In this document: one piece after another, positions 1 to 11,387 of the stretch | How positions within the stretch are numbered: the first letter of the stretch is position 1 | How the letters are laid out: each line of letters starts with the position of its first letter | NCBI GenBank assembly: GCA_900095095.1 | Contig: FMBT01000415.1 | Span: 1-64,000 of the forward strand | From: Fragilariopsis cylindrus CCMP1102 | Lineage: Eukaryota; Bacillariophyta; Bacillariophyceae; Bacillariales; Bacillariaceae | DNA length: 64,000 bases | Reading direction: 5' to 3' | The notes under the pieces: model-generated | Databases searched by the model: none | Seen by the model: the letters and a program-made list of their open reading frames with translations, nothing else | What the model was told of the DNA's origin: nothing | Program-made: the position numbers and the translations under genes

Positions 1-895
1 TTTCGTGTTTGACTGTACCTGGATCCAAACAGTTACATGTAAACGATGGATGTAAGTTTAATTGAGTCGGTGAGCCATCTCCATTGTTAACATAGCGACT
101 AACAGTTTCGATTCTGAATACGCAACCGTGTGCAGAATATAATCGCTGTAACATATTGAGGATCGTCCCAATAGTCCTTCGAAGTTTCCAACTCTGTGAT
201 ACGGAAATGCGAATAACGATTCTACTTCTTTATTATTACTATTGCTATTTTTATCATTGCTCCTGTTAGCGAGTAACGTTGATAGTAACATGATGATAAA
301 ATAAAAGGTGCTAACACATTAACCGCAAAAGTCGATTCCAATCCGTCCGGGGTACGAATCAATCTATTCGAATATATTCCGGCGTTATTTACAGGAATCT
401 TTAAATTCATACCATCACCGGTAGAAGAATTGCAACATTCCTTGACTTCTCTCGCTAGATCATAGCATCCTTTTATTGTTGATAGATCTGGTGCTGGAAG
501 GGACGACAAGATTCTTCTCCATTGTCGTAGGCGATGTGACGCTCCCCTTCTTCATCCTTCGTATGTTTTGCTGCTGCTGCTGCTGTTGTTCCTCAATGAG
601 TCCACTGCGATTCGGATCCGATCTTCGTCATCGACCATGAATGAGAACATTGTGCTTATAAAGAATATTTCTTGCCGTTGTGACACCCGATTCCATCTGT
701 GCTGCCGGTGATCAACACAGTATCAGTTAATGCTGTCGCAAAGTAGTTGTAACAGTAGCAATCGCCATCCTGCCAGTACAAGCAGTAGCTGCAAAGGAAT
801 ATAAGACGGAAAATCCGATTAAAAATTTTCCTTGTCGTCATCTGGAGTAGCGCATCTCTTCTGTTATGAAACCAGATGAAAATTTGAGAATGCAA
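1..895 (-). pseudogene. Broken short-chain dehydrogenase/reductase (SDR) gene
   Basis: Reading the minus strand, SDR landmarks appear in the correct order but in different frames. The Rossmann motif TGSTDGIG lies near 686-712, NNAGI near 385, the catalytic YSESK near 105, and the LDPGTV motif of the C-terminal half near 20. Between them the frame changes at least four times; for example, the natural continuation after GIG (VTTARNILY) sits one base off. I could not place splice sites that would remove these shifts without deleting conserved sequence, so I read this as a decayed copy of a retinol-dehydrogenase/protochlorophyllide-reductase-like SDR. The gene runs off the left edge of the window. 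An ATG at 895 opens the first segment, but its first 40 or so residues look unlike an SDR. Family membership is secure. Pseudogene status is inferred and would fall if the frame changes are assembly errors. Confidence 0.75.
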
Positions 896-1953
896 TGTAT
901 ATAGATCCCTGATTACAGTGTATGATGTTAAATTGTTAAATTGTCTGTCGAGAATCGAATCGAGAGAATTATCAGAGATCGAGGATGACTACTAATGAAG
1001 CGTACTAAAACAAGACGAACAGAAATCGGTACTACTGTAATGCTGTACAGTATGTAGTACTGGGTACTGTAGGAAGGTAAGCTTGTAGCATGAAGAAGTA
1101 TGTAAGAAGGTAGGGAGATAAGGTATGAAGAGTATAATGCTGTATGAAAAGTGACATTAACATTAATCAATTTAGAGTTTTGTTCTAAAAATACTTCCAG
1201 CGCTTACTTCGACGACAACGACCCGATTTTTTTCTTTTTGTAGATGCGGACTTTATGTATTTTTCATTCAGACATACTAGAGAGTGTATTTGTTAAATGT
1301 GAATTTCTTATCGCGCGCGGAGTAGACTGTATCACAAAGATCTGTAACATTATTTTCTCAGATACCGTGTTCGTTGAAAATAACAGTTTACTTAATGAAA
1401 CCAAAACTATGTAACTCTCATTATTACAATTATTATATCATTCAAAGTTCTACGACTTGTAAGTCGGACACTTCAACAATCAGTACTTCGAGTATTATTG
1501 TGATCGTTATTCTACTGAAGTACAGTACTTAATTCTCTGTTGATATGGGTTCGCCATTTTCACAATTGCCCTCTTATTGTTCCATTGACTCGCCTCACTA
1601 TAATACTTAGAGAAGAGCCTTCAATTAAATAAATAAGAGGTCCTGTTTTGTATGTCATGAATTCCTCACTTTCTTATCCTCGAGATTTGTGCGTCTTTGT
1701 TCTTTCACAAGTCGTTAGTGTTACTATTTACTCCTGACAATCTCCCCATGACAATCTCCCCAAGAACAACGCGTACTGTGTTATGTATGTCATGATTTCC
1801 TCACTTTCTTATCCTCGAGATTATCACCGCATCATCACTAAAACAAGTTCGAAATTGTTCCTACCGGTATAATATCCCATCCCCATACATCATTATAACG
1901 TTACACAGATATCTTTTTCGTCCCATTTTTCACCTCCTACAAACGGAAAAGAT
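896..1953. other. Non-coding stretch, AT-rich, with local duplications
   Basis: No convincing coding region is seen on either strand. The right part holds two nearly identical 39-nt direct repeats and a 14-nt tandem duplication, annotated separately. The last 200 nt should contain the promoter and 5' leader of the gene starting at 1954. Confidence 0.5.
1649..1822 (+). repeat. Pair of 39-nt direct repeats flanking a 14-nt tandem duplication
   Basis: Positions 1649-1687 and 1784-1822 match over 39 nt with a single difference. They start 135 nt apart. Between them the 14-nt unit TGACAATCTCCCCA is present twice head to tail (1735-1748, 1749-1762). The block lies 130-300 nt upstream of the start at 1954, so it could be duplicated promoter DNA or the scar of an excised or slipped segment. 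Confidence 0.85.
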
Positions 1954-3447
1954 ATGACTATTATGAATCAGACTTACGATACCAGCGGATCCTATCTCGA
2001 AAGGTTGATGCAGGAACAACAGCAACATGTAACACAACAGCAACATGTAACACAACAGCAACTACAACAACTGCATCAGTTCCCAAATGGCAATACGAAT
2101 GCAATTCGAAATACAACAAGTAGTAGTGCATACAACACCTCCTCTGGAAACAACGATCTCAACTCTTCCGGTTTAAGTATGAGTGGTGGTAGCAGTGGTG
2201 CCGATGGCTTTCAATGTGGTTCTTTCTCGTCCGGCGGTCAAATCGGAGCAGGAGGCCTTTTCACTCATCAGCAACAACAGGAAAATCAAAACCGTATGCT
2301 TGTCTTACTAAAGGAACGACAGCAGCAGCAGCAGCAGCAGCAACAACAACAATTTAGCAATTCTGATTTGTCTTCTGCTCGTGGTTTACCCAATAATAAC
2401 GTTGGAATAGATTCACGTTTAGTAGGAGTTGGAGTTGGAGTTGGAGTTGGAGTTGGTTCGAATGCCTGGATGGAAGGAGCGTACAATAATACCGGTAGTA
2501 CCAACGGTGTCGGTTCGTTGTACTCAAACGAACAACAAGATCTTCTCTTAGGTTCTCAACAACGGTATAACCCTCATCATTCACTACAAGGAGATTCCAG
2601 CATCGGCATTAACAACAACCTATCTTTTTCTAATAATGGAGGATTAAACTCGCATCATTCTATGCAACAGAATCATTGTATTACTTCCCCACATGTTACA
2701 TCGAAAACCTTTGCCGATATGGTCTTAGCCAAGCAGGCACAAGTTGCGTTTCTCGAAGCTGCACAATCTCAGCTTCCACGAACGACACGTCTTCCCTGTG
2801 GTGCAAGAGGGATGAAGGCTGATCACAACTCATCGGTAAGTATAATATGATATGCTTCATTTCTTTCGTTCCCCTGCTTTATATGATGATCATCATAATT
2901 TTTGTGTAACTAACGATACAATTACAATGACGATTAAACTTTCTATATAATAATTACACAGACTGCCTTTTTCGATGTTCCCGAAACGGCTAGACACGGA
3001 CAACATCTATTATGTTCGCATTCTGTCTGCCGAGCAGCTGGGGTGAAGTTCCGATATTGCTTTTTCTGCAAAAAACCTGTCACTAAGCAAAACTTTCGAT
3101 CACGGCATTTGCATGCCAACCTCGATCTTCCTACGAGTAATAACAATAATATTAGTAATTCAAATAAGAAGCAGAAGAAGGATAATGTCGTAAAACTAGG
3201 CAACAACAACAACAAAGACGAACGAACGGGCATCAGAGAAAAGAACAACCAGTCGGATATTACCGAGAAGGACACGTCTGGTATACCGTCTAAGGAGGAA
3301 TGCACGAAGCCCGTAACTGATGATGACGACAAATCTAATACAAAAAATGAAGAAGAAGAGGTATTATGTAGCAGCAGCACGGGAGATGATGATTTGGAAC
3401 GACTATCATTAAAGATACGCAAGTTGGTGTCGTCGGCACCGATCTAA
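1954..3447 (+). CDS. Gln-rich protein with a C-terminal Cys/His-rich domain
   Basis: Two exons, 1954-2835 and 2962-3447, joined across a phase-0 GTAAGT...ACAG intron, give about 455 residues. The first two-thirds are disordered: CAA-repeat-like segments near the N terminus, an 11-residue Gln run near residue 125 and a Val-Gly repeat near residue 155. The conserved part spans the splice: ADMVLAKQAQVAFLEAAQ before it, then LLCSHSVCRAAGVKFRYC and FFCKKPV. It has four cysteines followed by RSRHLH, the look of a small zinc-binding fold. From memory, diatoms carry several proteins with this LLCSH..C...G.KFRYC..CK pattern; no function is established that I can name. The tail is acidic and charged. 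A role in the nucleus (DNA or RNA binding) is only a guess. Confidence 0.75.
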
Positions 3448-5244
3448 TAATCTGATACATGGCCTCTATTTTAAAGATGAATTGTTCGAAGAACGCCTAT
3501 CGGATGGTATCTGATGAAGATCCTCGATACGCTTATCAAAAAATGGCACAAAATGACTAATCGACTAGGCTTTAGCGGCTCGTCGATATGAAGTAAGAAA
3601 TTGGAAGAAGTAATTGATACATGTACATACACGAAGGCAAAAACAACTAGGGAGGACACGGTGGGAAAAGAAAAAGTTGTAATCATAATATTCAATGCAT
3701 ACATTTCAAATAGAAAATATCACAATACATAATATATAACTACAAGAATCACTGATCATTTCTCTTTGCCTAAGCACTTGGTACAAGTTAATATTTCATT
3801 CGAGCCTTTGTATCTAGACAAAGATGATGTTCACTTTTCATAATACTATCTACACAATCAAAAAGACTAATCCCACCCACATTCAATAGGCGCGTGTTTA
3901 AACCGAATATTATGTTGAGATTTTTTCTACATTACTCATACAGTACAGTGATGAATGAATTGATATAGATAAGTAGTTTATTGGCGAAGCTTATTTAATC
4001 TGAAATGCTCCAGTCCTAATTCGTATAAGTTGTTGATGCTTAATTGCTACGTGCTTATATAGAGGCAAAGTTTACGGTACACATACTATATCTATCTCTG
4101 GTCTTAGAATATAATGATACGGTTGTCTTCTATATATTTTGTAAGTCTTTCAAGTTTGGTGTTTGTTTTGAATTGCTTTTTGGACTGGTAGTGCAGTGTG
4201 CTTTTGTGGGTTGTGATTGTACAAGGTGTGTCTCATGTATGTGGCTGTTGAATGTATCATCACATGTTGCTACTAATGTGGTGGTACTAAATGCTATATT
4301 ATTTATACCCGGATTTTGAGATAAATTGTATCTGTATCTATTACAAGTTCTTAAGATACTAACTTACTAGTTACTGTTTCTGTGTCTTTCTTTCCAGTAT
4401 TATTTGCTTGTCGCTCAGCTCCCAACACCACCATTCTTTCCATTCAGAATAGTCCTCTATCTTTGGTGGAACCTCTCATTCATTGGACTATCACCTGTTG
4501 CAGCTTCTTGATGGCTATGCCATGTTTCCCAGCACAATCATAACCATGGGACCAGTAGTAACTATCATTTCCATAAAATTGACCTATTGCATAACTTTAA
4601 AGATTACATTATGCTGTCAAAACACAGTTGGCGATACTAGTGTAGTACTGTACTCATCAAAAGTTTCCATTTTCCTTAAATTTAGGGATGTACATAACAA
4701 TATTGAAGTGTTTTAGTTCCTCTTGCTTTTACTTTATTACGCCCAAGATATATTTACTTAGGGATTATGCTGGTAGTGCGTGCACATTAAATAAAAATGA
4801 GATCTCCCAGTTAGGACCTAGGCTCAGTTTCGCGGGTACATTACTATAATTCAAAACGTAAACTACTATTTTAAATAATGATGTTCCAAGAATTATGAAG
4901 GAATGAAATCAATGACTCACATCATCTCATAACCTTCAGAAATTGGGACCTCAGATGCATACAAGTCGTAACATGATTGAAAACTAAATACTTACCGCGA
5001 CTTGCAGTGGACGCGTTTAAGACCATGGAAGTGGTTGCGAGTACAATACTGTATGGAAGTACCATTTGCATCGGCGTCTTCTAAACCAGCACGATAGAAG
5101 TTGATATTGAATGCATTGAACATCGGCGTCTTATCACCCATTTTGACAAAACGTGCGTACTAGTAGCACCAAACAGAGAATTGATTGATTCATATATTAA
5201 ATATATTGATACATATTACATCATCATATTGACTTAAAACAAGG
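3448..5244. other. Long intergenic stretch with one possible minus-strand exon
   Basis: Mostly AT-rich sequence with no family I recognise. Small open frames at 4044-4319 and 4483-4716 lack good starts and look random. The only coding-like piece is the possible minus-strand exon at 4996-5141, listed separately. Confidence 0.4.
4996..5141 (-). CDS. Possible first exon of an unrecognised gene
   Basis: On the minus strand an ATG at 5141 opens about 48 codons beginning MGDKTPMFNAFNINFYRAG and ending near GLKRVHCKS. They run straight into a strong donor, CG|GTAAGT, at 4996/4995. The base composition is less AT-rich than the surroundings and the reading looks protein-like. I could not find a convincing downstream exon in 4300-4990, so this may be a relic exon or the 5' part of a gene whose remainder has decayed. 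No family is recognised. Confidence 0.25.
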
Positions 5245-7230
5245 ATGATGAATTCTGTGTCAATTTTCGCTACTGCGAGGATGATGAGAGTTACGAGAGC
5301 GCGTACCAGTATCTGTATTCATCGTTTGAAGTCGTCTAACGTATCCATCGCCCCCGCGTCCGAACAAAAACAGCATGGCGGCAAGTTTCCGATGACAGCG
5401 GATGTAAAAGAAAAAGACCTAGATCATGATACGTCAAAAACAGTTCTTCCACCGGGACCGTCGAAATTCAATTGCGTGAAAGCAATGTTCACAGGAGAAA
5501 TGTCCAAAAGGACATATATTCAAGATATCCGAACAAAATACAATACTGATACTCCACTAATTTGGTTGTTCCAAGATGCGACACAGATATTCGATCCAGA
5601 TATTTGGATGAATTCTGTTTTGCGAAAAGAATGGAAGTTACCTTACGGTGCCGCGCCACAAGTATGGCCCTTTCAAGTTTACTACCGTCAATTGAGATGT
5701 GACGTCAGTAAAGGTGACAAATTACCTGTCATGCTGACCCACGGCATAGATGAATGGAAACGACCACGGCAAGCGCTTCAAACACATTTGTTTTCACCGA
5801 AAGCTGCAGATTCGTACCAGTCCTCTATCCAAGAAGTTGTCGATGACGCATCACGATTTTTGAGTCTAAACGATGGACAGAATGCTGTCCCTAATCTCGA
5901 ACAGTTTGCGCAGGACGTTTCATTTGAAATGTTAGCGATGGTTATGTTGGATCGACGAATGGGGTTGTTGGATAAGGACAATACTAACAATTCAGAAGAA
6001 GAAAAATTCGTGCATTCGGCTGTTGAGTCGTTTTCACGCGTTGGGTGCGTTATTGATGAAACCACCGATAGAAAATCTGACTTTGTTACGAACCTTTTCA
6101 TCTAATTGGAATAAGTTTGAAAAAGAACATGGACATTGTATGGGATATTGGAATGAAATGGATTATAGAAGCTGAAGTTGATGATAGTTCCCCGTGCCTT
6201 CGTCCAACAGACTCAAAACGCAAGTTGACGGAGATGATACATTGACGATGGATCGACAGGAAACGTTTGGTCAATCTGTTAACTTTATTGCAAGCAGGTG
6301 TTGACACAACGAGCAATTCGTTAGTATGGACGATGATCCAACTTGCTAGACGACCACGAATCCAACGTAGATTGCGTCGAGAATTGGAAGAAACGATGGA
6401 TGGAGACTTTTCAAGGACGGAAGATCTGCCGAATCTTCCTTATCTAAAGGCATTTCTGAGAGAAGTTCAACGCTTCAGCCCATCAGCGGGGGGAAATATG
6501 CGTCGTCTTCCTTTCGATGTGACGGTACCATCCACGAACCCGAACGGGGACAACGACAAAAAACAGGAAGATTACGTCGTTAAGAAAAATACTCTCATCA
6601 TTTTTACCCAGGAAGTGTATTCTTACGATCCAGTATTGTTAGGAGGTGATCCTGATGAATTTTTGCCCGAACGGTGGTTAGCAGCTGAACATGTCCTTGC
6701 GAATGCGAAGTCTGATAAATCGATGGATTTGGATCCCAGGACACCATTGGAAGTTGACCTTGCATCAATTGATTTTGATTTTGGAGACGAATTAGCTACT
6801 GTCGAAGATGAGAGTTCTTCCTCTGCTGTTACTATGAATACTGGTATTATTATGGCACCGGCACCGATCTTGTCGAGTCTTTTGTTGTCATCTCCTTTTA
6901 GTGTCGGACCAAGGATGTGTGTCGGAGCGAGGTACGTTGACGTTTTTCCCAATGAAGCTGCAATGATAATACATAATAGATTCTCGCTAAACACGCACAC
7001 TCGCATTAAACTCATTTCTTTTCTTCCTTCGCGTTCTCTTTGCTACGGCTTGGATTATTGAATAAAACAGGGTCGCTCAAAACGAGATCTATGCCTTTTT
7101 GATACGTATAATCCTTGATTATGAACTGGTCTTGGACCCACCTGATCAACCAAAAACGGAACGCGTCGTCAAGCTATTGCAAACACCTTTTCCGGTTCCA
7201 AAGATTCGATTTGATCCCGTTAATCCTTGA
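5245..7230 (+). pseudogene. Cytochrome P450, frame-broken in the middle
   Basis: The 5' half (5245-6104) starts with an organelle-type leader (Arg/Ser-rich) and a P450 N-domain with the WKRPRQALQTHLF helix-C motif. The 3' half, from about 6260, has the I-helix AGVDTTS, the E-R pair in REVQR, PERW, and the heme loop FSVGPRMCVGAR. An intron (6932-7070, GTACGT...ACAG) follows the heme loop. A second exon (7071-7230) supplies the last helices, ending IRFDPVNP. The pattern resembles the mitochondrial/CYP11-27 side of the superfamily. Between 6085 and 6260 the G-helix region reads in three frames in turn (NWNKFEK, then MDIVWDIGMK, then DDTLTMDR), so at least three frame breaks are needed. No intron solves this without deleting conserved residues. 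An insert of about 70 acidic residues lies between PERW and the heme loop. Substrate is unknown. Confidence 0.75.
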
Positions 7231-7544
7231 GAAGGAATTGGAAGTGGAAGAAGACGACGACGATGTAAAAAGTCAAGAAAACTATTATAATAATGTATGG
7301 ATGTTGACTTGACAAACTGATGCTTGTGTTATCTCTAAGGTATATAGGTATATCACACTTAGTCGCACGCAATCATCAATTCGTCGTTTGATGTTGCAGA
7401 TTTTCCTGTATCTTGTAATATAGTTTTTGGTTCTAAAATTTAAATATTGTAAGAGTTACGAGAACCACCCATAATATCACTATATGCTGTTCCATTATTG
7501 TTATTGTTGTGATGCATGTGTATTTTATTATTTAAGTTATTTTG

Positions 7545-7581
<37 letters not shown>

Positions 7582-8411
7582 TAGTGAATTAGTCTATAGT
7601 ATATATATTAAATACTACATGATAGCCAGAATTGCACTCGAATAGGGGCACTTTTGGTTATCGCGTGTATTGTTGTGTTTGCTCGCTATAGTGCGTAGCG
7701 GGTAGGCTGCCTCTTTGTTTATCAGTCAATGGCTGTCGACTCTTCTTCCAGGCGATGCGATCGATTGATCTGCATGCCTCGTTCCATACGATCGTTCGAT
7801 CCGTATGATCTCTACTCCGGTGGCGACTCTTCGCTCTTTCGGTCGGCACTCACTGTGTCGTCGTGGCACCTCTTCTTAGCCTGTCTCGTTGGCTTGCCAA
7901 TTGGCTTATGCACGGCTTGTTGTATAATATGTTGAACGTTAGTGTGCAGCACATACTTCTATGGGTTAATAAGCTAGTATGGTCATTGTGCGCGCCTGCA
8001 CTTGCAAAGTATGCTGGCGGAGAGGACGACCCAATTCCCGTGTCTCCAAAGTAACTTCTAGCCCAACATGCTAACTTCATAACGCACAGTCTTAGAGCTT
8101 GATTCAGTAGTCTGATTCTTGCGAATGTGTTGCTAGCTATTGACTAGTACAGCTCGGACGATTCTCATATGTTTATTAGTGGCACCTTTTATGACCAGAG
8201 GAACTGCACTGTCCATTTGACCTGCAGTAGATTTTCGTTCGTATTATCACAAAGGTGAGGTTCCTGCACCAAGGATTTTATCAAGACATATCAAGCAACT
8301 GTATCAAAAATGTACCTCGAAAGGCCGAAAATCCCACCATTGATGCAGTGAATGATAATAGTATAAAATAAAGAAGATTATTTGTTGGGCACTGTCATAA
8401 TATATATCAAT
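7231..8411. other. Intergenic stretch with a TA microsatellite
   Basis: Contains the (TA)n tract annotated separately. From about 7640 to 8060 the base composition is richer in G and C, with overlapping open frames on both strands. None shows a recognisable motif or a consistent coding frame, so no gene is called. Confidence 0.4.
7545..7579. repeat. (TA)n microsatellite
   Basis: About 35 nt of nearly uninterrupted TA dinucleotides downstream of the P450 remnant. Confidence 0.95.
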
Positions 8412-9614
8412 CTATGTTGTTGTTTTCTTTGTTGGACTGGGCGGTTCCCCCAATGTGTTTAGGCTTCCGGTGAGAACGGCTGTAATTGCAGTTCCACTCA
8501 AAGAAAGTGTGCTCTCAAATGGATCAATATTAAAAGGATGAAATCCAGCGTCGGCATTGAAGAGCCCAAGTTCTCTTTCAGTTAGCATCACATCATTTGA
8601 CCCCAGCGAGAGTATACCGATGACTGTAAGCTTATTCTGCGGGCCCTCAAGCAAGAGCTCGACCAGTTGCTTTAGATTTTTGTTGGAAACAGGAGTGCCA
8701 AACTTCACCGACAAACTACAGCAGAAACTATACCAACCTCGAGCAGCCCATTGTTGCTCCTTTCTTAGTTCGTGCTCAATCGTAGCTGCAACAGTGGAAA
8801 CGTCGGTAGGATGTCCATTCCGAAGAGCCTCGCATACACCCTGTAGTGTATACACACGACGGTCAAACTTTTCAACAACAGACATCGCTATTTCATGTCT
8901 GCGTCGCCGGTCCTTCAAAGATGCTGGCATCCGTTCAGTTGCGTAAAGCAATGCCTCATCTTGGGGGAAATTTCCTACTTGAATACCAACTACCCGAAGA
9001 TCTTCAAGGTTGCTTAACGCATCAATAGCAGCCCGCGAAAACGAGATATCAACAAGAAACCTCGGTTGCTTCCCTCGCCTGAATGAGTTTTCGTACGAAA
9101 ATGATTTGCACAAGATCAGCACTGCCTCCAAGACCTCCCCTTTGCATCTCGCGTCCATCGTAATCACAATGATAGGCGGAACTCGACACGCCGCGAACAC
9201 ATCTTCCATGAAAACCAGATCTTGCTGGGTTCCGAGCAAGTGGACTTGACTAGACATCTTCTCAATCAACTCTTTTGAGGCTTCATCGTGAGTCTTTTTG
9301 GTGATTTGAATGGATAAAACGCCTCTTCGTCCTTTCAAAGCATAACGGATAAACGATGTTTTCCCACTTCCTCTCTGACCGTATAAAAGCACAGTTTTGG
9401 AACCAGTCTCCTTAAGCGCAGTAGAGAGTATCCCCTGAAGAGTTGGTCGCTTCACAAACTCACCATCATCTATAACCACTTCCTTAATTCGTTTCAATGA
9501 TAGACACCATGAAGCAGTGTGTACGGCAATCCACCTGTTTAATGTTGTGACAATGACAAGCAATGCCGCGAACAATTTCACCCAGAAGTACACATCGGCG
9601 GCAGCATCCATCAT
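8412..9614 (-). CDS. Membrane-anchored P-loop NTPase of unknown role
   Basis: Single-exon gene of 400 residues, ATG at 9614. An N-terminal hydrophobic segment (residues about 9-28, FWVKLFAALLVIVTTL) predicts a membrane anchor. The Walker A loop GQRGSGKTS lies near residue 80. A Walker-B-like hydrophobic strand ending in Asp (IIVITMDAR) lies near residue 150. A conserved-looking ISFSRAAIDAL strand follows and could be the sensor region. The C-terminal 200 residues are helical and should carry the lid/winged-helix part seen in archaeal-ATPase and STAND-type NTPases. I place it in that broad group but do not recognise a named family. Unlike its neighbours it has no Asn/Gln/Asp runs and a more balanced base use, which could mean transfer or strong constraint. 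A 12-G run lies about 160 nt upstream. Confidence 0.8.
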   Translation of the reverse strand: MMDAAADVYFWVKLFAALLVIVTTLNRWIAVHTASWCLSLKRIKEVVIDDGEFVKRPTLQGILSTALKETGSKTVLLYGQRGSGKTSFIRYALKGRRGVLSIQITKKTHDEASKELIEKMSSQVHLLGTQQDLVFMEDVFAACRVPPIIVITMDARCKGEVLEAVLILCKSFSYENSFRRGKQPRFLVDISFSRAAIDALSNLEDLRVVGIQVGNFPQDEALLYATERMPASLKDRRRRHEIAMSVVEKFDRRVYTLQGVCEALRNGHPTDVSTVAATIEHELRKEQQWAARGWYSFCCSLSVKFGTPVSNKNLKQLVELLLEGPQNKLTVIGILSLGSNDVMLTERELGLFNADAGFHPFNIDPFESTLSLSGTAITAVLTGSLNTLGEPPSPTKKTTT

Positions 9615-10259
9615 GGTACAGTAACACGGTACTCCTAACTTCTACGATCTGCGGTCTACGATCCTTTCACTCGTTAGCTCGATATTGTTTCAAGTTTCGG
9701 TCAGGTCAAGACGCCTTGCTTTGCTCTTCAATCGTTGCTTCTTTGCTCTTTTGTGAGGACACGTGACAGCGCGGGGGGGGGGGGTTAAAGGTTGAAGCTG
9801 CTTGATGGTGATTACTTTGTTGTATGAATGTTTGTTGTCTTCCTTTTATGCAACGAACAGTAGCGTTGAAATTTCCAGTATTATTTTATTTGTCCAAATA
9901 CACGCTACAAGCGGCGTTCACTTAGATCTACAAGATTGAGCTTTTCACTTGTACCAGTCCGAACTAGTGACTCATCACTGGGACTCAATTTTACTAGCCA
10001 ATCTACTACAGTACTGTGAAATTAGATTCAATATCTCACTAAGGAGTGCCTTGTAAGAGGATTATGAGTTGCTTAATGGATCTTTTTTAACTTCACGTAC
10101 AATACGGTATCAAATATCAAATTATCAAATATTAACACAATAACACACTTTAACACACAACGCATAAATTATTGAGAACATTCGAGACATCGACAATGGT
10201 CGTTCTTGGCCTACGAAGGATCATTTCAATCTCTTTAACTTACATATATCAAATCAACA
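9615..10259. other. Divergent intergenic region with a 12-G run
   Basis: Shared upstream region of the NTPase (minus) and the phosphatase (plus). It contains a run of 12 G at 9773-9784. No coding region is supported; a small plus-strand frame at 10172 overlaps the phosphatase start in another frame and is not convincing. Confidence 0.5.
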
Positions 10260-11387
10260 ATGAAAGAATTACGTGTACCAAGATACGATCAAAGCCAAGT
10301 CGGTGGGACGTTGATTCATCCGAAACTGCCACAACGAAAACCTACTACAGGCGGAGACGATGACGACATCATTCAGAACCAGAATAGCAATAAAAACAAT
10401 AGATTTGTTATTTGCGCTGATACTCAATACGGTATGATTACTGATAACGAAGAATGGGAAACGGAACTCGAGTATTCTCGAAAAGCAATGAAGTACATTA
10501 ATAGGATGAATCCATTACCATCATTTTGTTGTGTGTGTGGAGATCTAACCGATATGGAAAAATCATTCAAGACGAAGTTTACCGACGAGGAATGTGATAA
10601 GATTCAAAAACAACAACGACATGACTTTAAGATGATATGGTCCGAATTAAATAATGATATTGCACTAGTTTGTGTCTGTGGTAATCATGATGTTGGCAAT
10701 CGTCCAACAAAAGATGCGATTGAATTATTCCGTAATGAATTTGGTGATGATCATCTTGCATTTTGGAGTTCTTCAAATGTATACAACATCGTTGTTAATA
10801 CTACGTTATTTAGTGATCCATCATACGATAAATCTACAGAAGAATTGTACCGGAATCAACTACGATGGTTAGAGGAACGATTAAAGTACGTCCGATCACA
10901 ACCATTGTCACCATCATCATCATCATCATCATTATCGTCACAACCATCAACGACTATATTAATTTTTGGTCATCATCCTTGGTACTTGTACGATGAAGAA
11001 GAAGATGTTGATACTATGACAGGATCATGTGAATGGAAATCAAATATCATACCCGATAGTTATTTCATTATACCAAAACATCGCCGAAAAGTCGTATTTG
11101 AATTATTTCGTAAATACAACGTATCAGCATCCTTCGCAGGACATTTCCATCAGAATCTTGTTACAGAAACATCATTTGGGATGAAAATGATTATTACTGG
11201 TCCATTATCAGCAATTTTAGAAAGTTCTGGGAAGAAAAATACGAAAAATAGCAATATTAATAATGAAAATGACAATGATAATGACAAGGATGAAATAGTG
11301 ACCGAACCTAATACACAGGGATTACGAGTTGTTGAGGTTTTAGATGACGGTTCTATAAACCACGAATTTGTTACGTTATCGATATGA
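10260..11387 (+). CDS. CPPED1: CPPED1-like calcineurin-type phosphoesterase
   Basis: One exon, 375 residues. The metallophosphoesterase metal-ligand motifs appear in order: the D-x-Q form ADTQYG near residue 55, GDLTD near 95, GNHD near 141, GHHPW near 240 and GHFHQN near 296. The D-x-Q (rather than D-x-H) first motif and overall length fit the CPPED1 (CSTP1) group, known in animals as a cytosolic Ser/Thr phosphatase acting on Akt. The substrate in a diatom is not known. Two low-complexity inserts, a Ser run near residue 220 and an Asn/Asp run near 325, sit in loops and do not touch the active site. The ATG at 10260 gives a normal start. No targeting signal is visible, so a cytosolic location is likely. 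Confidence 0.88.
   Translation: MKELRVPRYDQSQVGGTLIHPKLPQRKPTTGGDDDDIIQNQNSNKNNRFVICADTQYGMITDNEEWETELEYSRKAMKYINRMNPLPSFCCVCGDLTDMEKSFKTKFTDEECDKIQKQQRHDFKMIWSELNNDIALVCVCGNHDVGNRPTKDAIELFRNEFGDDHLAFWSSSNVYNIVVNTTLFSDPSYDKSTEELYRNQLRWLEERLKYVRSQPLSPSSSSSSLSSQPSTTILIFGHHPWYLYDEEEDVDTMTGSCEWKSNIIPDSYFIIPKHRRKVVFELFRKYNVSASFAGHFHQNLVTETSFGMKMIITGPLSAILESSGKKNTKNSNINNENDNDNDKDEIVTEPNTQGLRVVEVLDDGSINHEFVTLSI

Noticed and set aside
4044-4716. Two plus-strand small frames
   Set aside because: Poor starts, hydrophobic random-looking composition, no homology recognised.
7658-8080. Overlapping open frames on both strands
   Set aside because: No motif, no consistent frame preference, and they overlap each other; the slightly higher GC explains the lack of stops.
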